From: Aphrophora alni
Lineage: Eukaryota; Arthropoda; Insecta; Hemiptera; Aphrophoridae
Assembly (NCBI GenBank): GCA_963513935.1
Contig: OY740768.1
Span: 43,642,368-43,706,367, forward strand
DNA length: 64,000 bases
Direction of reading: 5' to 3'
The notes beneath the pieces are model-generated. The model was not told the DNA's origin. It saw nothing but the letters and a program-made list of their open reading frames with translations, and made no database searches. The first letter of the stretch is position 1. Each line of letters opens with the position of its first letter. Made by a program: the position numbers and the translations under genes. Positions 14,701 through 29,700 of this stretch are shown piece after piece.

Positions 14701-17700
14701 TACATAAAGTTGGACAAAACTAGTAACATATCTACAGACCATGTAGGAAATCTGAGTTTAATAAAAATATGTATGAAAAAAGTAAAGTTGAAATTTGTGG
14801 AAACCATTTTGGGAATTTACTTAGGAAGAAAAAAGATGATATAAGCAGGAAACGTAGAAAAATCTTACGCAAACAAAAAATAATTCAAGCCTCATATAAA
14901 GCAAATCGAGAATTCCATCAGTAAATGAAGAATACAATAAGGTTGTCACAGCTTCTATTAACAGAAATTGAATTAAAAATATGTCTTCTAAATAAAGCTG
15001 AACATTTTCCAGTTTCTCTCTGTAAGGAATGTCTAAAAACTTTTTTAAATTAACTAGTGTATGTTCGATTCAACTTGGTGTTTTGCCATATTTTGTGCTA
15101 GAGTGTGTAGTTCTGTTGACTTGTTATATCCTGATCTCTTTTATATATAGCCTTAGTTATTTTCACCACTTAGGCCTATCTGTGGACCAGGGTTCCTTTT
15201 TTAGGTATCAATTTTAGTTGTATAGTTATTAGACTTTGTGGCTCCTTTTAATGTTTCAATTGTATTACTTATTAATTTGATAGTTGATCCACTCTTTCGA
15301 AAAGACAAGTGTTTACTTTATAGACACAAATGATGGACGACATACGATTAAATTATACAAATAATACGAATAATCCATCATTATCCAATTACTTTAAAAA
15401 CAGAATATATTAACTGTATTAACTTGTGAAAACTTATCAAGTGACATAGACACCAATATTAATTTATGCAAAAACTAAATTTACAAAGTGTACTATATAG
15501 TGTACAAATTGTTTACTTTAGAGAGATTACTAACAGCAGTGGCGGCGATAAGAACCCGCGGCCCCCCCCGCAAGTTTGTTCATCACCCCCCCCTCTCCCA
15601 ATAATATTTAAAAACATTATTACGGGTATTTCCACCTAAGCTTGCACTTGGACTTGGCGCGGCAGTGTTGGTGGGGAGTGGGTGGATGCTAGGCAAAGAC
15701 CTTTCTCCGAACATTCCACTACTGCCTCACAACATACTAAGTTTTATTAGTTTTAACTACTGATGTAAACATCACTTAATAGAATTTCGTATTTCACCTA
15801 TTCTAGCGCCTTCATGCAGGCCGCGAGGACAGTTGATGCAACCGGCATGACTGCAGACAATGTTTTTGACCTAGGTTAGTAGAGAATTTCTATCGATAAG
15901 TCAAGTGTCAGTTTATCTTATTTTAGTAATTTCTTGGTAATACTCATAAAAATATTGTTATGATAGGGGTATGGCCGTGTGGCAGGGCTCGTCGCGGGTC
16001 CGGGTCCCGGTCCCGGTAAAATTTCCCGAAAAAACCCAGTCAAGGCTCGCAGGCCCCCCGCACCACGGGCCCGCTATCGCCGCCACTGACTAACAGTTGA
16101 ATAAAAATAACCTATCCATTCTGCACTGCTGTGTTAATGACCATGTGTTGTAACAAAAACTAAGAGAAAAAATTATTCTCTCAAAGTTATTCCTTTCTAG
16201 GCTTAAAATTTTTAAAGAAGTTTCTATTAGTATACAACTAGATTACATAAGAAATGATTAGCAAAAACCATAAAAAAGTGTTTGTCATTTTAAATTGTAG
16301 AAATGATCCAAAAATTGTAACGAATATTCATACGCCCTGACATATATAGTTATATTTTTAAATTTGTTTTTTAAAATATCTGAAACAAAAAGTTTCATTT
16401 TAAAATTATCAGTGTCCGCAATGCTTGTGAACAGCATAAATAATATAAACAACAGTAAATATATATACCTACAGATTAAGTTACATCATTGACTAAATGT
16501 ACAAAGAAATATTAAAGAAAGTAGTTGTTATTAATTATTTTTTAAAATTAATTCACAAGTAATTAGATCAAAAATATTTGTCTTGGATGAATCCAATTAT
16601 ATATATACCGGGTGTTCAAAATGTCTTGAAACCCCTTAATATTTATTTTATTAATAAACGCAGAACAATGAAACTCTAGGATTACGTCCTCACTGTAGTT
16701 ACCGACTTTTTTAACTGTCTTTTTTCACTTTGGGGGGACATCCTGTGGAGGAAGTCTAAAAAATCTTAAATGTAAGCATAGGTTGAATTATACCTCATTT
16801 TAAAGGTCTTTGTTAGAGGAACACTTACCGCAGTGAGTTATACACAGTGGAAATACACAGTGAGTTATTTTTGGTCGAAGTGGTACAAAAAGTCAAAAAC
16901 TACATTTTAAAAAGTTTTTCTTTGTATGAAATATTCCAAAACACGGATTCACACAGAGGATAACATTACATTCTAGACACTCGTTAATGTGTATGTTTTA
17001 GTTTTTTCTTGAATTTTGGTGTTTGAAAAAACATTTACTGCCCATACCACCAACCACTTGCAGTCTACACAGCTCTGTAACAGTGACAGAAGTCATCGTG
17101 ATTGCCCAATCAGATTAGAGTGCCCCAACACATTACAGATGATGATAACTGTGATGACTTGATACCCTCTTCCACACTCCCAAGAACACGAACCATCCAT
17201 AAAAAACCCTTGTTGTCGTTCAATATTAATAAAACAACAGCTGATTCATGGTGCATCAAAAACGTACTGGTATGTCGGTACTCCTTTAAACTCATACTTT
17301 TCAAAGGGTTAAGGAACTAGAGGACATTAGTGAAAAGTTAAATTTTTTTAGTGGTGTCCAAATTTATGAAACGGTAGTGATGGATTTAAAGATTAAAGCT
17401 GCGGAATAGGCAGATACTTAGACAGAAGACCTTAACAAAGAAGAGTTGAAAATTTTAAATATCATGCACTGAGAAAGACTTGAAAGACTTCACTAAATCA
17501 ACTATATTGAGTTTTATTTATAAAAATAAACTGATAGAGCGGTATCCCAACATTACCACAGCAGTACAAATATTTCTTGCCCTCCCAGTTTCTGTTGCTT
17601 CTGGAGAAAGGAGTTTTAGTAAGATAATACTCATGAAAAGTTATTTATGGAACACAATGGCACAACAGGGGCTAACAAATCTTAGCATTATCTCCATAGA

Positions 17701-20700
17701 GCACAATAGAGCTTCAATCAACTATGATAGGATTATAAACATCTTTTCTGCAAACAAACTCACAAAGTGAAATTTTAAATTTATTATCTATTCACTGGCA
17801 TATTACTACGTACAATTTAGTAATTATCCCTAAGTTATGTATAATAGTTTGGTTTACATTTTCCTTATATTTACTTTTAGTATTTAGTCACATTGTGCAG
17901 TTATAGTATACAAGATTCTAATTTGTAAAAATATTACCAAATGAAGTAATAATTTTTAATATTGATTAACATTATGCAATGTGTAATAATGTTTTGTTTT
18001 GACCTTAATTCAGTCAATATCAATAAAATTAGTTGATATCAGAGAGGAATACTTAATGAATATATTTATTTTGAAATATAATGCCAAAAGTGGAAAAAAA
18101 ATATTGCTATATAACTGTCGACATTTATACTAGGGTAGCGGTTGAAAGAAGAGACGGAAAAATTAGCTTGGCTCCTCCCCTCCCCCCCCTATCCTAGTTA
18201 TGGCCCTGTGCACAGCAAATGGTTTCATGATATGTTGAGGAACAGTCCACGAAATATGCAAAGAAGCCTTGGTACATTTTTATTGATCAGCCATTGATCG
18301 ATTCATTATCTGGGTAGAAGTTGAGTAATTCAAGTAGAAACTCTCCATCTTGGACTTGCAAAGGTTGCTTCCTGCTGGGTACTTTGTATCAAACAATTTG
18401 TTTTATTATATTTGTATTTATTTATTTAATTTCATTTTATTGTCATATAACATTTTACATATAGCAAGAGCTATACAACTGGTAACATTGTCAAACACAT
18501 AACAAGCATAGCACCAACAATACATATATACTAAAACTACACATACAATTTCATAAATCCACTAGCAATATCTTAATCCAACTTACAATTGATTACACAG
18601 ATTTATCATTCAAATACTTCTGGTCACTATAATAAGCTTTTGTCAGCAGAAATGATTTCAGTGTCCTCTTAAATAAGAAGGAACTATCAATTTTTAAATA
18701 TGTGATGGAAGATTATTAAACAATTCTTCACCCACGAAATACTACCCAACACTAGATTTGAGCAAAATGTATTAGTATTGGGCTTTAAATAAAAAGGAGC
18801 TGTTTAGTTTTAGTTACATTTATTCTCAAATTATTATCATGAAAGTATTGGTAAGAATTATATAGTTGGATATAAGCTTTGATTTCTAAATCAGTAAACT
18901 AAAGATTCTACAGACTAGTAATTAAAGTTTTACTTACCTAAGTGTTTGTTTTTGTTTATATGTATGCTTCATTAATCCTTTTGATGAATTGTTAAAATAG
19001 CAGACAACTGCTGGAAATACACCATAGTTCATAATCAGTAGAATACTTTTTATATGTTTCATACTTGAAACCGCAGTATATTTTCTCTATTTATGTGTTG
19101 TTGTGTTTAAGTTTTAATTTCTAACCTATAAATTTTTTTTTTCAGGTTATTCCTAGTTCACCATTAACAAAAGAACAAGAATACATATTTGCCGATGTTC
19201 CTAATTTCAGTAGCAGACTACAAGCTGCTCTAGTAGATTCCATTGTAAGTCAATACTAAATAATAATTACTTTTATGTGATGAAATGGAGTGCCCATTAC
19301 ATCTTTTTACTACTTTTATGCATGAAAAAATATCTGTGATCTTCAATTTTATTCTCCAAATTTATTCATATTATTTCAGATAATATGGTTTTTGATAATT
19401 TGTAAGAACATGAATATCTTTGATTTAGTATGAGATCAATAACAACAAATCTTGATTGAATAAGGAAATCCCTTCCCAATAATAAATTTAATAACACTAG
19501 CAGACCTGAGACTGGTGAATGTGTCTTAGTGATGAGAGATCTATAATAATTATACATGTATTAGTTATAAAAAAAGTAAAATAAAATTTCGGGATCAAAT
19601 ACATTATTTCATTAATTAAATAATGATAATTATGGAAATAATGAGATGATTATTTAATTCCACAAAACAGCTTTAATTGCGACATATGTTTCGCCGTTAG
19701 GCATTTTCAAGCAACTAAATTGAAAACAAAACAAGTCTAAACTAAAAATGTGAGACAAAAGGAAAGGTTAGAAGAGTAAAGGGGTTGAGAAATGACAAAA
19801 GAAAGGTCAATGATATAACCTGTGGGATGGAAGTGGGGGTGTTTTAGAAAACAAAGGATAACCTGGAATGTTTAGAAATCAATAGATCAATTTTAAAAAA
19901 CCATACTTCCAACTTAAATGAACAAATACATCTTAACTCATCACCACTATTGGGACCTATTATGTAGCCTTTGTTTTCTAAAACACCCCCACTTCCATCC
20001 CACAGGTTAGATCATTGACCTTTCTTTTGTCATTTCTCAACCCCTTTACTCTTCTAACCTTTCCTTTTGTCTCACATTTTTAGTTTAGACCTGTTTTGTT
20101 TTCAATTTAGTTGCTTGAAAATGCCTAACGGCGAAACATATGTCACAATTAAAGCTGTTTTGTGGAATTAATTTAAATAATCATCTCATTATTTCCATTA
20201 TCATGGAATTCCATCATGTACCAACTGTTGTAACATTAAATTATAATGATAATTAATTAAAAAATTATCTAGTTTTAATTCGAGACAGCTAATCCTGAAG
20301 TCCTAGTGTTTTTGGTTGCACTTTCCTAACCCGAATTTTTTTTTTTTTTTTCAGAATAAAAATCACATTTTTATTGCAGTGATTTTGTAGATTAGAAAAC
20401 CATTTATTTTTTTTTAATTAAAAGAATACACAGCAATATTAAAATTAGCCTTACCTACAAGAAAATTTAACTTTTTAAGGTTTTTTCCATTGCACAAGTG
20501 TGTTCCCCGATCACTGTTTGTATTAATAATATATTGATAAATACCTGTTTTAATTATCCTGTGATCAATGACTTTAAATTATTTGCTACCACTGTTTTGG
20601 CATCCATTTTCTGGAGGCGAGTACTAAAAGTACGCTAATTCATTCGCATGAAGTCATCAAAAAATTTATCATTTTTATATATTTTCTTGTTAAGAAATTT

Positions 20701-23700
20701 AAAATTACATTTACAAAGGCAGTTTACAAAAACATGAATCTATTTTGTACACATTAAATTTATTTATTTAGATGTTTGATTTAAATTGTGAATGATAAAG
20801 TTTTAAAAAGCAACATTTCCAAGCATTCAAGAAACTAAGCAAATGTTTAAAGTGAGAGAATATTTAAATTTTTAATATTTTTTATAGTAATCATTTAAAT
20901 AATTTATTTAGTTAATCACTTTAAGAACATTACTTGGTAATAAATAGAAACAATCATAAAAAAGCAGTACAGTACAACCTCGTTTATCCGGACTAATTGG
21001 GACAGGAAGTGATCCGGTTAATCGAAAATCCGGATAATCCGAAATTATAGAAAGATAAATAAAAAAAAATATAAAATGATAACTTACCATTTATAAGTCA
21101 TGAAAAAACACAATATTTACACAGTCATTCAATTTACACAATACACGAAATTACACAATGTACTGTGTAAATGACGAAAAACATTTTATTTACACACCTG
21201 AAATATTTACACATGCTTTTAATTTACACAGGGTTTAGTTGTTATTTACAAAAAAGTTATTTATCTTCCTCTGTTTTAATTTGGTGTGACGTTTCAATGC
21301 GGCCCTGTCTATACGATTCAATGCGTCTAACTTTTGGGCCATTGTAAGCACATTACGTTTTCGTTTCGTCGCCATTTCCACGCACAAACGCTAACACACG
21401 AATGTAATACTATTAACCGTATCCGATCAAAAATGTAAAGAAACTAAACACGGCACAGCATGATATGGTAATGATGTATTCCGGTCGCTAGCACATGATA
21501 GACTACCCGCCGGCATAGACAATAGACAAGGTCACTGTCATGCCGCATCGGGGTAGGGGGATGGTGACGCAGAGGTCATTGCTCCTCCACTTTCTCTTCC
21601 CAGTGCATCAACAACCCGCCCTAATACCTCAAGGCGGCATTGTAGTGTTAAGGAAATCACGTTTTTATCAACATTAATGTAATAGCAGATATTTCTTGTT
21701 GAAACTCTATATTGAAGGATAAAATAAAGCAAAAGCTTAAAGTTTCAAAATATTATAAATATTATTTAAAATATTATTCAAAACACAGTAATTATTAAAA
21801 TATTTTGAAACTTTAAGCTTTTGCTTTATTTTATCCTTGATTAAATTTTTCATTTTTTGTTCCGGATCGATCCGGATAATCCGGACATCCGGTTGAATGA
21901 GGTCCGAATAAACGAGGTAGTACTGTAAAGTTAGACTAAATGTAAAGTAAAACCAAAGCAAATTTACATTGAAATTTATACATAAACAACAAAAATAATA
22001 AGTTTTGTTTTATACATGTGCTATTAGTAGTTTGTAAAAGGATGTTTCTTTAAATTAAAAGGGCTTTCTATTATTTATTTTTATATAATGGTTTTGTTTA
22101 TAAAATAATATATTTTCCTTTATAAGTTTATACTTTAAGAATTTAATTCTAATGTTTTATTTTATAATGGAAATTTATAAACTTATTATTATTTATAACT
22201 TTATACTACGTACACTTCATTAATACATATGTGCTGGAGCACTCTGTTCTGTACAATAACACGTGTGTAGATTATTCTGCTAAGAATAAAGTGTTAAACA
22301 AAAACACAATGCTAAATAAGAGAGAAGAAGAGAGACTAGAAAGGTTAACAGTCCAATGCATCTAGCTTACACAGATAATAAATATATTAAAATACTTGCT
22401 TATGATGTGGCAGTGGGAAAACTAATTGAGCTCGAATAGGTTTCTTGTATTTCCATGTTATCCATCATCTTATTGCCACAAAAAATTGCAAACTACTCAT
22501 ATTTCAATTTCTCAGATACATAAATAGTATAAAGTAAAATTAAGAAATAATACATTTTTAATGTTGGATAGTAGAAAGAACCACAATCCTTTGAATCGAA
22601 AATAGTAGTTTTTGGAATGATGTCTGTTTGGAGTCTGTCTCTGACCTTATCACAGCTTTGAGGTTTTAAAAATTTTAACTGATGATAATGTTAAACTATC
22701 TATCTTTCTAGAAACTATCCACATTTACACTACCATACATTATATGCATAGATTTTTATAAAGTGTAAGACTTTAAATAATTGATTGTTTATGAGTGTTG
22801 TTTTCTTTTGATGTAAAGTCAAGAAAATAAGGATCAACTATGTTATCCGATGATATTTCCTTGAAAGCGGATGTTTTATGACTCCATATACACTCCAATA
22901 CAGGATTAGGGGATTTCTCATCACTGTCTTCCTTTTGCACACTTAACGTGGCTAAATAATCAAAGGTTTTCATAACGTATATTATTAATTTCGATTAATA
23001 GAAATGTTACATTAATAATTCTACCCTTTTGAAGGTACGAACAAAAAACTTTTGAAAATATACGCATGTGTACTCATTACACTTTCATTGTGCGATGTCC
23101 ATTAATCATTAAATGATTACATGTAACAGACAATTGCGTGTGTACGCATTACACTTTTACTGTGGGATGTCCATTTAATCATTACATAATTACATGTAAC
23201 AGACAATTATTTAGATAGAAGTCTATGTGTTCCCAGTCTATGTGGGTTATTTATTATTTACAAAATAACTAAATTGAATTGAGTGATTTTATAAATCTGA
23301 GCTACAGCGAAAAATAGGTTAAATTTAGCTACAAAATTGATGATCGAGATTTACATAATAGTTTGCCGATAACACAGAAATAGTAGAAAACTAAATATGG
23401 CAAAACTTATATAAGCCGTTTTCAGATTGATAATCCCTAATTATTTTCGATTTCGAAACAATGTAATAATAAATTGCACCAATTCTGAAAAAAATAATTG
23501 TTTTCTCCAGTTATTTAGTTAGTTTTAAAAATCATGATCAAACAACTATCAGAATTAATTATACTGTACTTTCTTCTACTACTGGAGACACAAAATTTGT
23601 GTAACTTATGTAAAATGTTTTTGGTGCTGCAGTGCATAGACCTGATAATAAATTAATACAAACATCTGTTCAAATCCAACTAGTTCTACCACTTCATTTC

Positions 23701-26700
23701 TACTAGGCTTAAGGCTATTGATTATAATTATCATATAGACTTCAGACTTAAGCACACATACAAATGCACGCTTGAGTTAAAATTTTATATATAGCAATTA
23801 AACTTTATTTTCTATCAATAATATTTATTGTTTGATACTATTTTTTTTTAAATTTCAACTTTATACGTTTCTATTTCATATAAAGTTATTTCCTAGAATA
23901 TTAAATTGATGATTTTTCTCATTGACAATATTTTTTTTTTGTTAATTCTGATATTATATATTTATATATTTTGAATTTATCAAAATTTGTAATCAATAAT
24001 TTCATATATTCGTAAATTTTATTACTATTATTTATAAATCCTGTGGTTTTTCTATTTTACTTTGCTAATTTTTTAAAAAATTTGATTCGAACTGAAAAAT
24101 CATTACTTCTAATTCATAGTTATTAGTCTGAAATAAATTATACTGGGTGAATAAAAAGTCAAGACCCCCCCCTCTAATATTTTTCAAAGTAAATATACAT
24201 AGATATCCTTTTGATGGTCGTGCAATCTTAGCAGGAAGTTTCATTTTATGATTTTGAAAATTTTGAGTGTCCCCCAAAAATGGGGGATTTTGGGGGCAAC
24301 TCAAAAATTTTAAATGTTAACCCCCTTCAAGTGACACCTCATTTTGAAGTGTTTACAAAACCTTAAGAGGAGGCCGGAGTCAACAAAAATATCGCTGTTT
24401 CACAGCGCCTTCACTTGCAAGAATACGGTAGCACCACTATCGCCGCGGACACTAGTACTACTAGAAACCCTCTAGTTAATAGGAGAACATCATCCATTAT
24501 CGGCAGTAGTGATGGCTAAATTATTGAAAACATCGATGTTTCGATATATATAATCACGAAACGACAAAATGATTACAGAACAAAAGCCTTATTTAGAACA
24601 AATAGTGTGAATAAGATGTTTTCTCGCCAGCCCTAATCGGCAGTCGGTAACCAATAGTGTAGTACGGTACAATCATTCTTATATTTTACTGTGTCCTGCT
24701 GTCCCGTACTCGCGTGCCGTACACTAACCCGCGTGGTGTATAGGGGCCTCCAAAAAATTCTCAAATCACTATTTTTAAGAATCGATTAAGTCATATTGAT
24801 TGGTATTCATAGATTGAAATAAAAACTATTCTTAGAATATTAGAATATTAGATTATAAATAGAAACATATTCTGTAAAAATATGTAACAATAATATAAAT
24901 TTCTAATTGCGTTGCTTTTAAATTAGAAATAGCCGCCTTGTAAAATTTGGGAGAACTTTAGTAAATTTTAACAACTCACTGTTAAAATTCAATTAATTAC
25001 CGTCGTAACTCTTACAAGACCAGAAATTCCAGAAATCATATTAGTCCGTATGAAAAAAATGGGGAAATTTGTAGGCATTCATCGAATGACATTTAATAAG
25101 ATTTGAAATAGTTACCGTATTTATTTCAATCATTTATATCATTGCAAATTTTTCCACGCTTGTTTGAAATTTATTTTAATTATACATTAGGCAAATATAT
25201 TATTTTGAGGGTTAGATTTTTAAGATAGTTTATCATTAAATATCATCAAACAGCCTACGACACCTGACATTGAGTTAATTGAATTAATTGAGAACCAATA
25301 GCCGCCTGTCTTCTGTTTGTATAACGGGATTAGGAGTATGACTCGCTCACTGGGCCGCCTCACCGCACACCGGCCGTGTCCCTAACTCTAAGCAGACACA
25401 ATAGACCCGAGAGGTCGACCATTAGCACGGTCCAATGGTTTCCACATTGTTTGTGTTTTGGCATCCTATCTACTCCATACTCAAGTCTGGCTGTAACCAC
25501 CTTCCTAGCACATTGACTACAACGCTGCTCTTCATGACCAACTTTCCCCTATTTATTTGCAATATAAGTCTTTATTCGTTGACATTATTTAAATACATTT
25601 TACATAAAATAGATCAAAATATAAAAGGTAAAAAAATAACAAAACAGTTTTTTAAATGTTTAAACAAATAAACGTTTTTTAAATTTTTTTATTTACTAAT
25701 GTAAAGATAAATGGCAAAAACCATAAGTAGGCCTACACATCGATTATAAAAGTACAAAAGTAAATAATACATGACAATAGTTAATTAACAAAAGTAAAAC
25801 AATAGTATAAATATTAAAATGGTCATAATGGTAAACAATTTCAAAATAGGTATTAATACAAATGCAATATAATGTTATAATCGAGTAAAAAAAACCAACG
25901 GAGATAACAAAGAAAAACGTAAAGTTTACATTGATATTACATCAGAAAAAACAACGCAGATCTAAACCTATGAACGGTTCAAAATTCAATAAAGGCATAA
26001 CACTAATACTAATAAAAATCCAGTGAAAATGCTTAAAGTAATAATTACCATAAATAAAACCCTAAAAGTAAACAATTGATAACAATTCTGATCGGTATGG
26101 CCGTACGCAAAAAAATAAACTATAATCAGAATCAAGATAACAGGGAACGTATACTAAAGTAAAACAAAATACACATAACTACAAATTCATTTTAAATGTT
26201 ACTTTACAATAACATGTTATTGTAGTTTCTATGTTATTGATCTGATTACTATTACATTAAAGATGTCTGATTATTACAATATAAAATATGTGATAAAGGG
26301 ACTCGTTTGAATTATTTTCTAGTTTTTAAACTCATAAAAACCGGTTAGAGTTGTCACAATTGTACTGTGTTAGGACTCATTTTGCGAGAAATAATATTTA
26401 GAGTTCAGTAATTAGAGTAAAAATTAAGTAAAGTTAAAATCTAGAAAAATTTGATTTTGTAGCACAAGGGCTAGTTTGTGATTCATAGAAGAACCATTAG
26501 CAGCAGGTAGGCCGAGCTGCGCATGTGAGTGTGTCTGCGCGTTGGGGAGCAAGGGTCGCCCTAATCCTTCAGAGCTCACGGCTGTTTTGGACAAACTATA
26601 GGGCAATCACCTTTAGTCTCACGAAGACTAAAAAATACGCTTTTAGGTGTTTTCAATAATATGAAGTATAGTACTTTCAATTTTCAGACATACCTCTTAG

Positions 26701-29700
26701 TGAGTAATTGCTACAAATAATTATTATTAAATTTACGTTTTCATGTAATAGTTTTAGTTTATTTGAATTTTTATAGCCAATCACTGTACGAATTCAATGA
26801 TCTTATTCTTGAATGTTATACTAGCTGTTACTCGTGACTTCTATTCAAGGGTCGTATTAAATAACTAAAGCACAAACTTTTGATACAAAAAAGAATGATA
26901 CCGGTAATTGTATGACGTTTGCAACCTTCCTTTCCGGTGAGCGACGCTAGTGAAACCTGGCGTGGCATCGATGAACCACCACGGCCGCCGATCCACATAC
27001 TCTGTAAACTCTAATTGCAGAGGTATTTTTAAACGACAAAATAAAATACTTCTAGTGATTATATCTGAAATATTAGACGGCAATTTTAACGTCACAATAC
27101 TTAAGTTGATGTATGTTTAAGTTTAAAACATACTTATTTTAAGATCGAATTTTTACAACGGAATTGGTTTTCCTAGAAAAACATTGAAGTCTTATAGAGA
27201 AATAGATGTTGCATTTCTTAAAATAAAAATAGAAAACAAAACTTTTCGTAAACAAATATAGGCTGATACGTATGCTAGTAACAAATTGTTTGGCCGTTAC
27301 GATTTTTTACTGAACGTGCTGGTTCTCGGTAAGGAAAACATAAACTATACTCGCCCCATGTTAAACTGGGGATCTGAGCCGTGAGCGATTGGGTTGACTC
27401 CGGCCGCCTCTTAAAGAATGGTGAAAACCAGAGTTCGCTATCTCTTCTTTATCAAAAATGGTAGCCCGTCAAATGTTATTGAAGTCTACACTTACATTAG
27501 TTTTCAAGGTAAATTTACTTTCTCTGAAACAACTGGGTTATTATTGAAAACTAATGTAAGTGTAGATTTCAATAACGTTTGACGGGCTACCATTTGTGAT
27601 AGAGAAGAGATAGAAAACTCTGGTTTTCACCATTCTTTAAGTTTTTGTAAACACTTCAAAATGAGGTGTCACTTGAAGGGGGTTTATATTTAAAATTTTT
27701 GAGTTGCCCCCAAAATCCCCCTATTTTTGGGGACACTCAAAATTTTCAAAATCATAAAATGAAACTTCCTGCTAAGATTACACAACCACCAAAAGGATAT
27801 CTCTGTATATTTACTTAGAAAAATATTAGAGGGGGGGGGTCTTGACTTTTTATTCACCCAGTATAATTGTTAAGAAAATGTGTGACTGATTGCGGGTTTG
27901 TAATCTAATTTTACCCAAAGAAAGTTTGTTTCTTTTGTTGGATCGAGTGTGTCTATTTCCTGTCAATTACACCTAACCCGCCTTTCCTTACACATTGCCT
28001 TCTTTATAGTTATTTCAAAACACTGTCCATTTCAAAACAAAAAATTTAGCAGTAGCTCAAGAAAAAAACCTTGTGCTTAATGCTTGAATTAAAAAAACTT
28101 GGACTCAAACACCCAAATAATACTCTAGATTGTAAAAGGGTGTTTGTTCTAAATTTAAAAAGAGATTTTTTTTGTTTTTTTGAAAATAAAATGCCATTTT
28201 TTAAAAAATGGTTTGTTTACAGAATAAAATATTTTCTGTTTTAAGTATGTAGCCTACTTTATGATTTTACTTCTAAAGTTTTATTTTATAATGGAAATTT
28301 ATGTTATGATTGAATATTAAACTATATGTTCCTTTTTAGGCCTGCCAAAATTGTAAAGGAAAATATACAGCAGAAAATCTGAAACGAATCCTTGGTACAA
28401 TTCAGAAAGTAGACAGCAAAACAAGAATGGTAAATATTATCGTATTTGAATTATCTGTAATAAATTAAATCTGTAATAGCCTATAATAAATTATATTATT
28501 AGTACAAATGTTAATCTGCCTGGGTTTTAACTTCCAGAATTTCCTCTGCCGTCAAAATTTTGAGAGAGTACTATTTGTAATAGTTTAAAATTAAAATCTG
28601 TTGAGTTTATGTTGGTAAATATTTTTATTTTTATTATTTTTTTTAATAAAGCTGACTTACCATATCAATTTTAATAGATGTGGGTAGTTTCCAAACAATA
28701 TATTTTTCTAAAGCATACCAATTTCAAAACTTGCATAAAATCTTTTACTCGTAGAATCTAACAGTTTATGCTTATTTACAAATATTAGTATGGTATAATG
28801 AATGTTATGTGTTGAGTCAAAAATTAAATGTAAAGATTTTTGCAGTTATATCTATTTTGAGGTCTCCTGTGCCTAAAAAGTTAGTTTTTTAAATGATGTC
28901 TGTCTGACATCTGTCGGCTTTGCAATGCTCTACTATTCTGTACCGTTTCATAATAAAATTAGGTATGTGGGCATATTTTGGGCATATCTCAAGACTCTTT
29001 TTCCATCGTTTTGAGAACTCAATATTTGGCTATTGCTGTCGTAAAGGAAAACAGAATATTTCAATTTTGTATTAATCTGTTCTAATTATTTTGATAACAT
29101 TATGCTAAAATGCAAGCTATAAAAACCCAAACAAAACAACATTGGTCACCATCTCTCAAAAAATTCTGATTTGTAAGTTATCGGTAAAATACAAAATAAT
29201 CGCCCATAAACTGTACAAAGACCTTATTTCTCAGATTAGCAATTTTGTTTAATGGTGACATACCATACTAAAAAATGGTTTTATGGTAGAATATTGAGTG
29301 ATAACTCAATTCATAGATTTAGGGTGAACATGTTACCAAAATAATAAATAAAGTAAACAAATTGTGAATTAAAAATTTGTTTTTTATTATTGAATGCTAT
29401 TTATGGATTTCATGTCAGTCTATTTCATTAGTTTGGAAATACTTTTAATATATTTTTTTAATGATAGGTAAAATGCATATATTACTGTATGGTATGATTT
29501 TAAAATGAAATCTTTTTTGAAACTCATATTTTAAAAAATAGTTTTTTAACTCAAAGTTGTATTTATCAATTTTACACTCAGCAACATTACGTTTCTACAC
29601 TTTATATGGTTTTCAAGACATATTTTCATCTTGAAAGATTTTCTCATAAGAAATCCCAATTATATAGGATTTGCATTCACAAAATTTCTTATTCTCCATT

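Larger units (their letters stand above)
20970..21925. mobile_element. pogo/Tigger-type DNA transposon remnant (TA TSD)
   Basis: The ends are inverted: CAGTACAACCTCGTTTATCC on the left and its near-complement on the right, each followed by TCCGGATAATCCGGA-like repeats, with TA on both sides (20968-20969 and 21926-21927). That terminus is typical of pogo/Tigger elements. At 956 bp it keeps only the first codons of a transposase. It also contains a 41-bp hairpin (21715-21755 with 21796-21838). Confidence 0.85.
24143..27861. mobile_element. Large foldback (palindromic) MITE, interrupted by a 3-kb insertion
   Basis: The outer ends are inverted (CTGGGTGAATAAAAAGTC left, its complement right), flanked by TA or TATA. 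Arms extend at least 220 bp (24143-24362 with about 27642-27861). Beyond the insertion they continue as the 95-bp hairpin at 27415-27641. Without the insertion the element would be a palindrome of about 667 bp with arms of about 315 bp and a loop of about 35 bp. A TA duplication suggests a Tc1/mariner-type origin, but no transposase is present. Confidence 0.85.
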
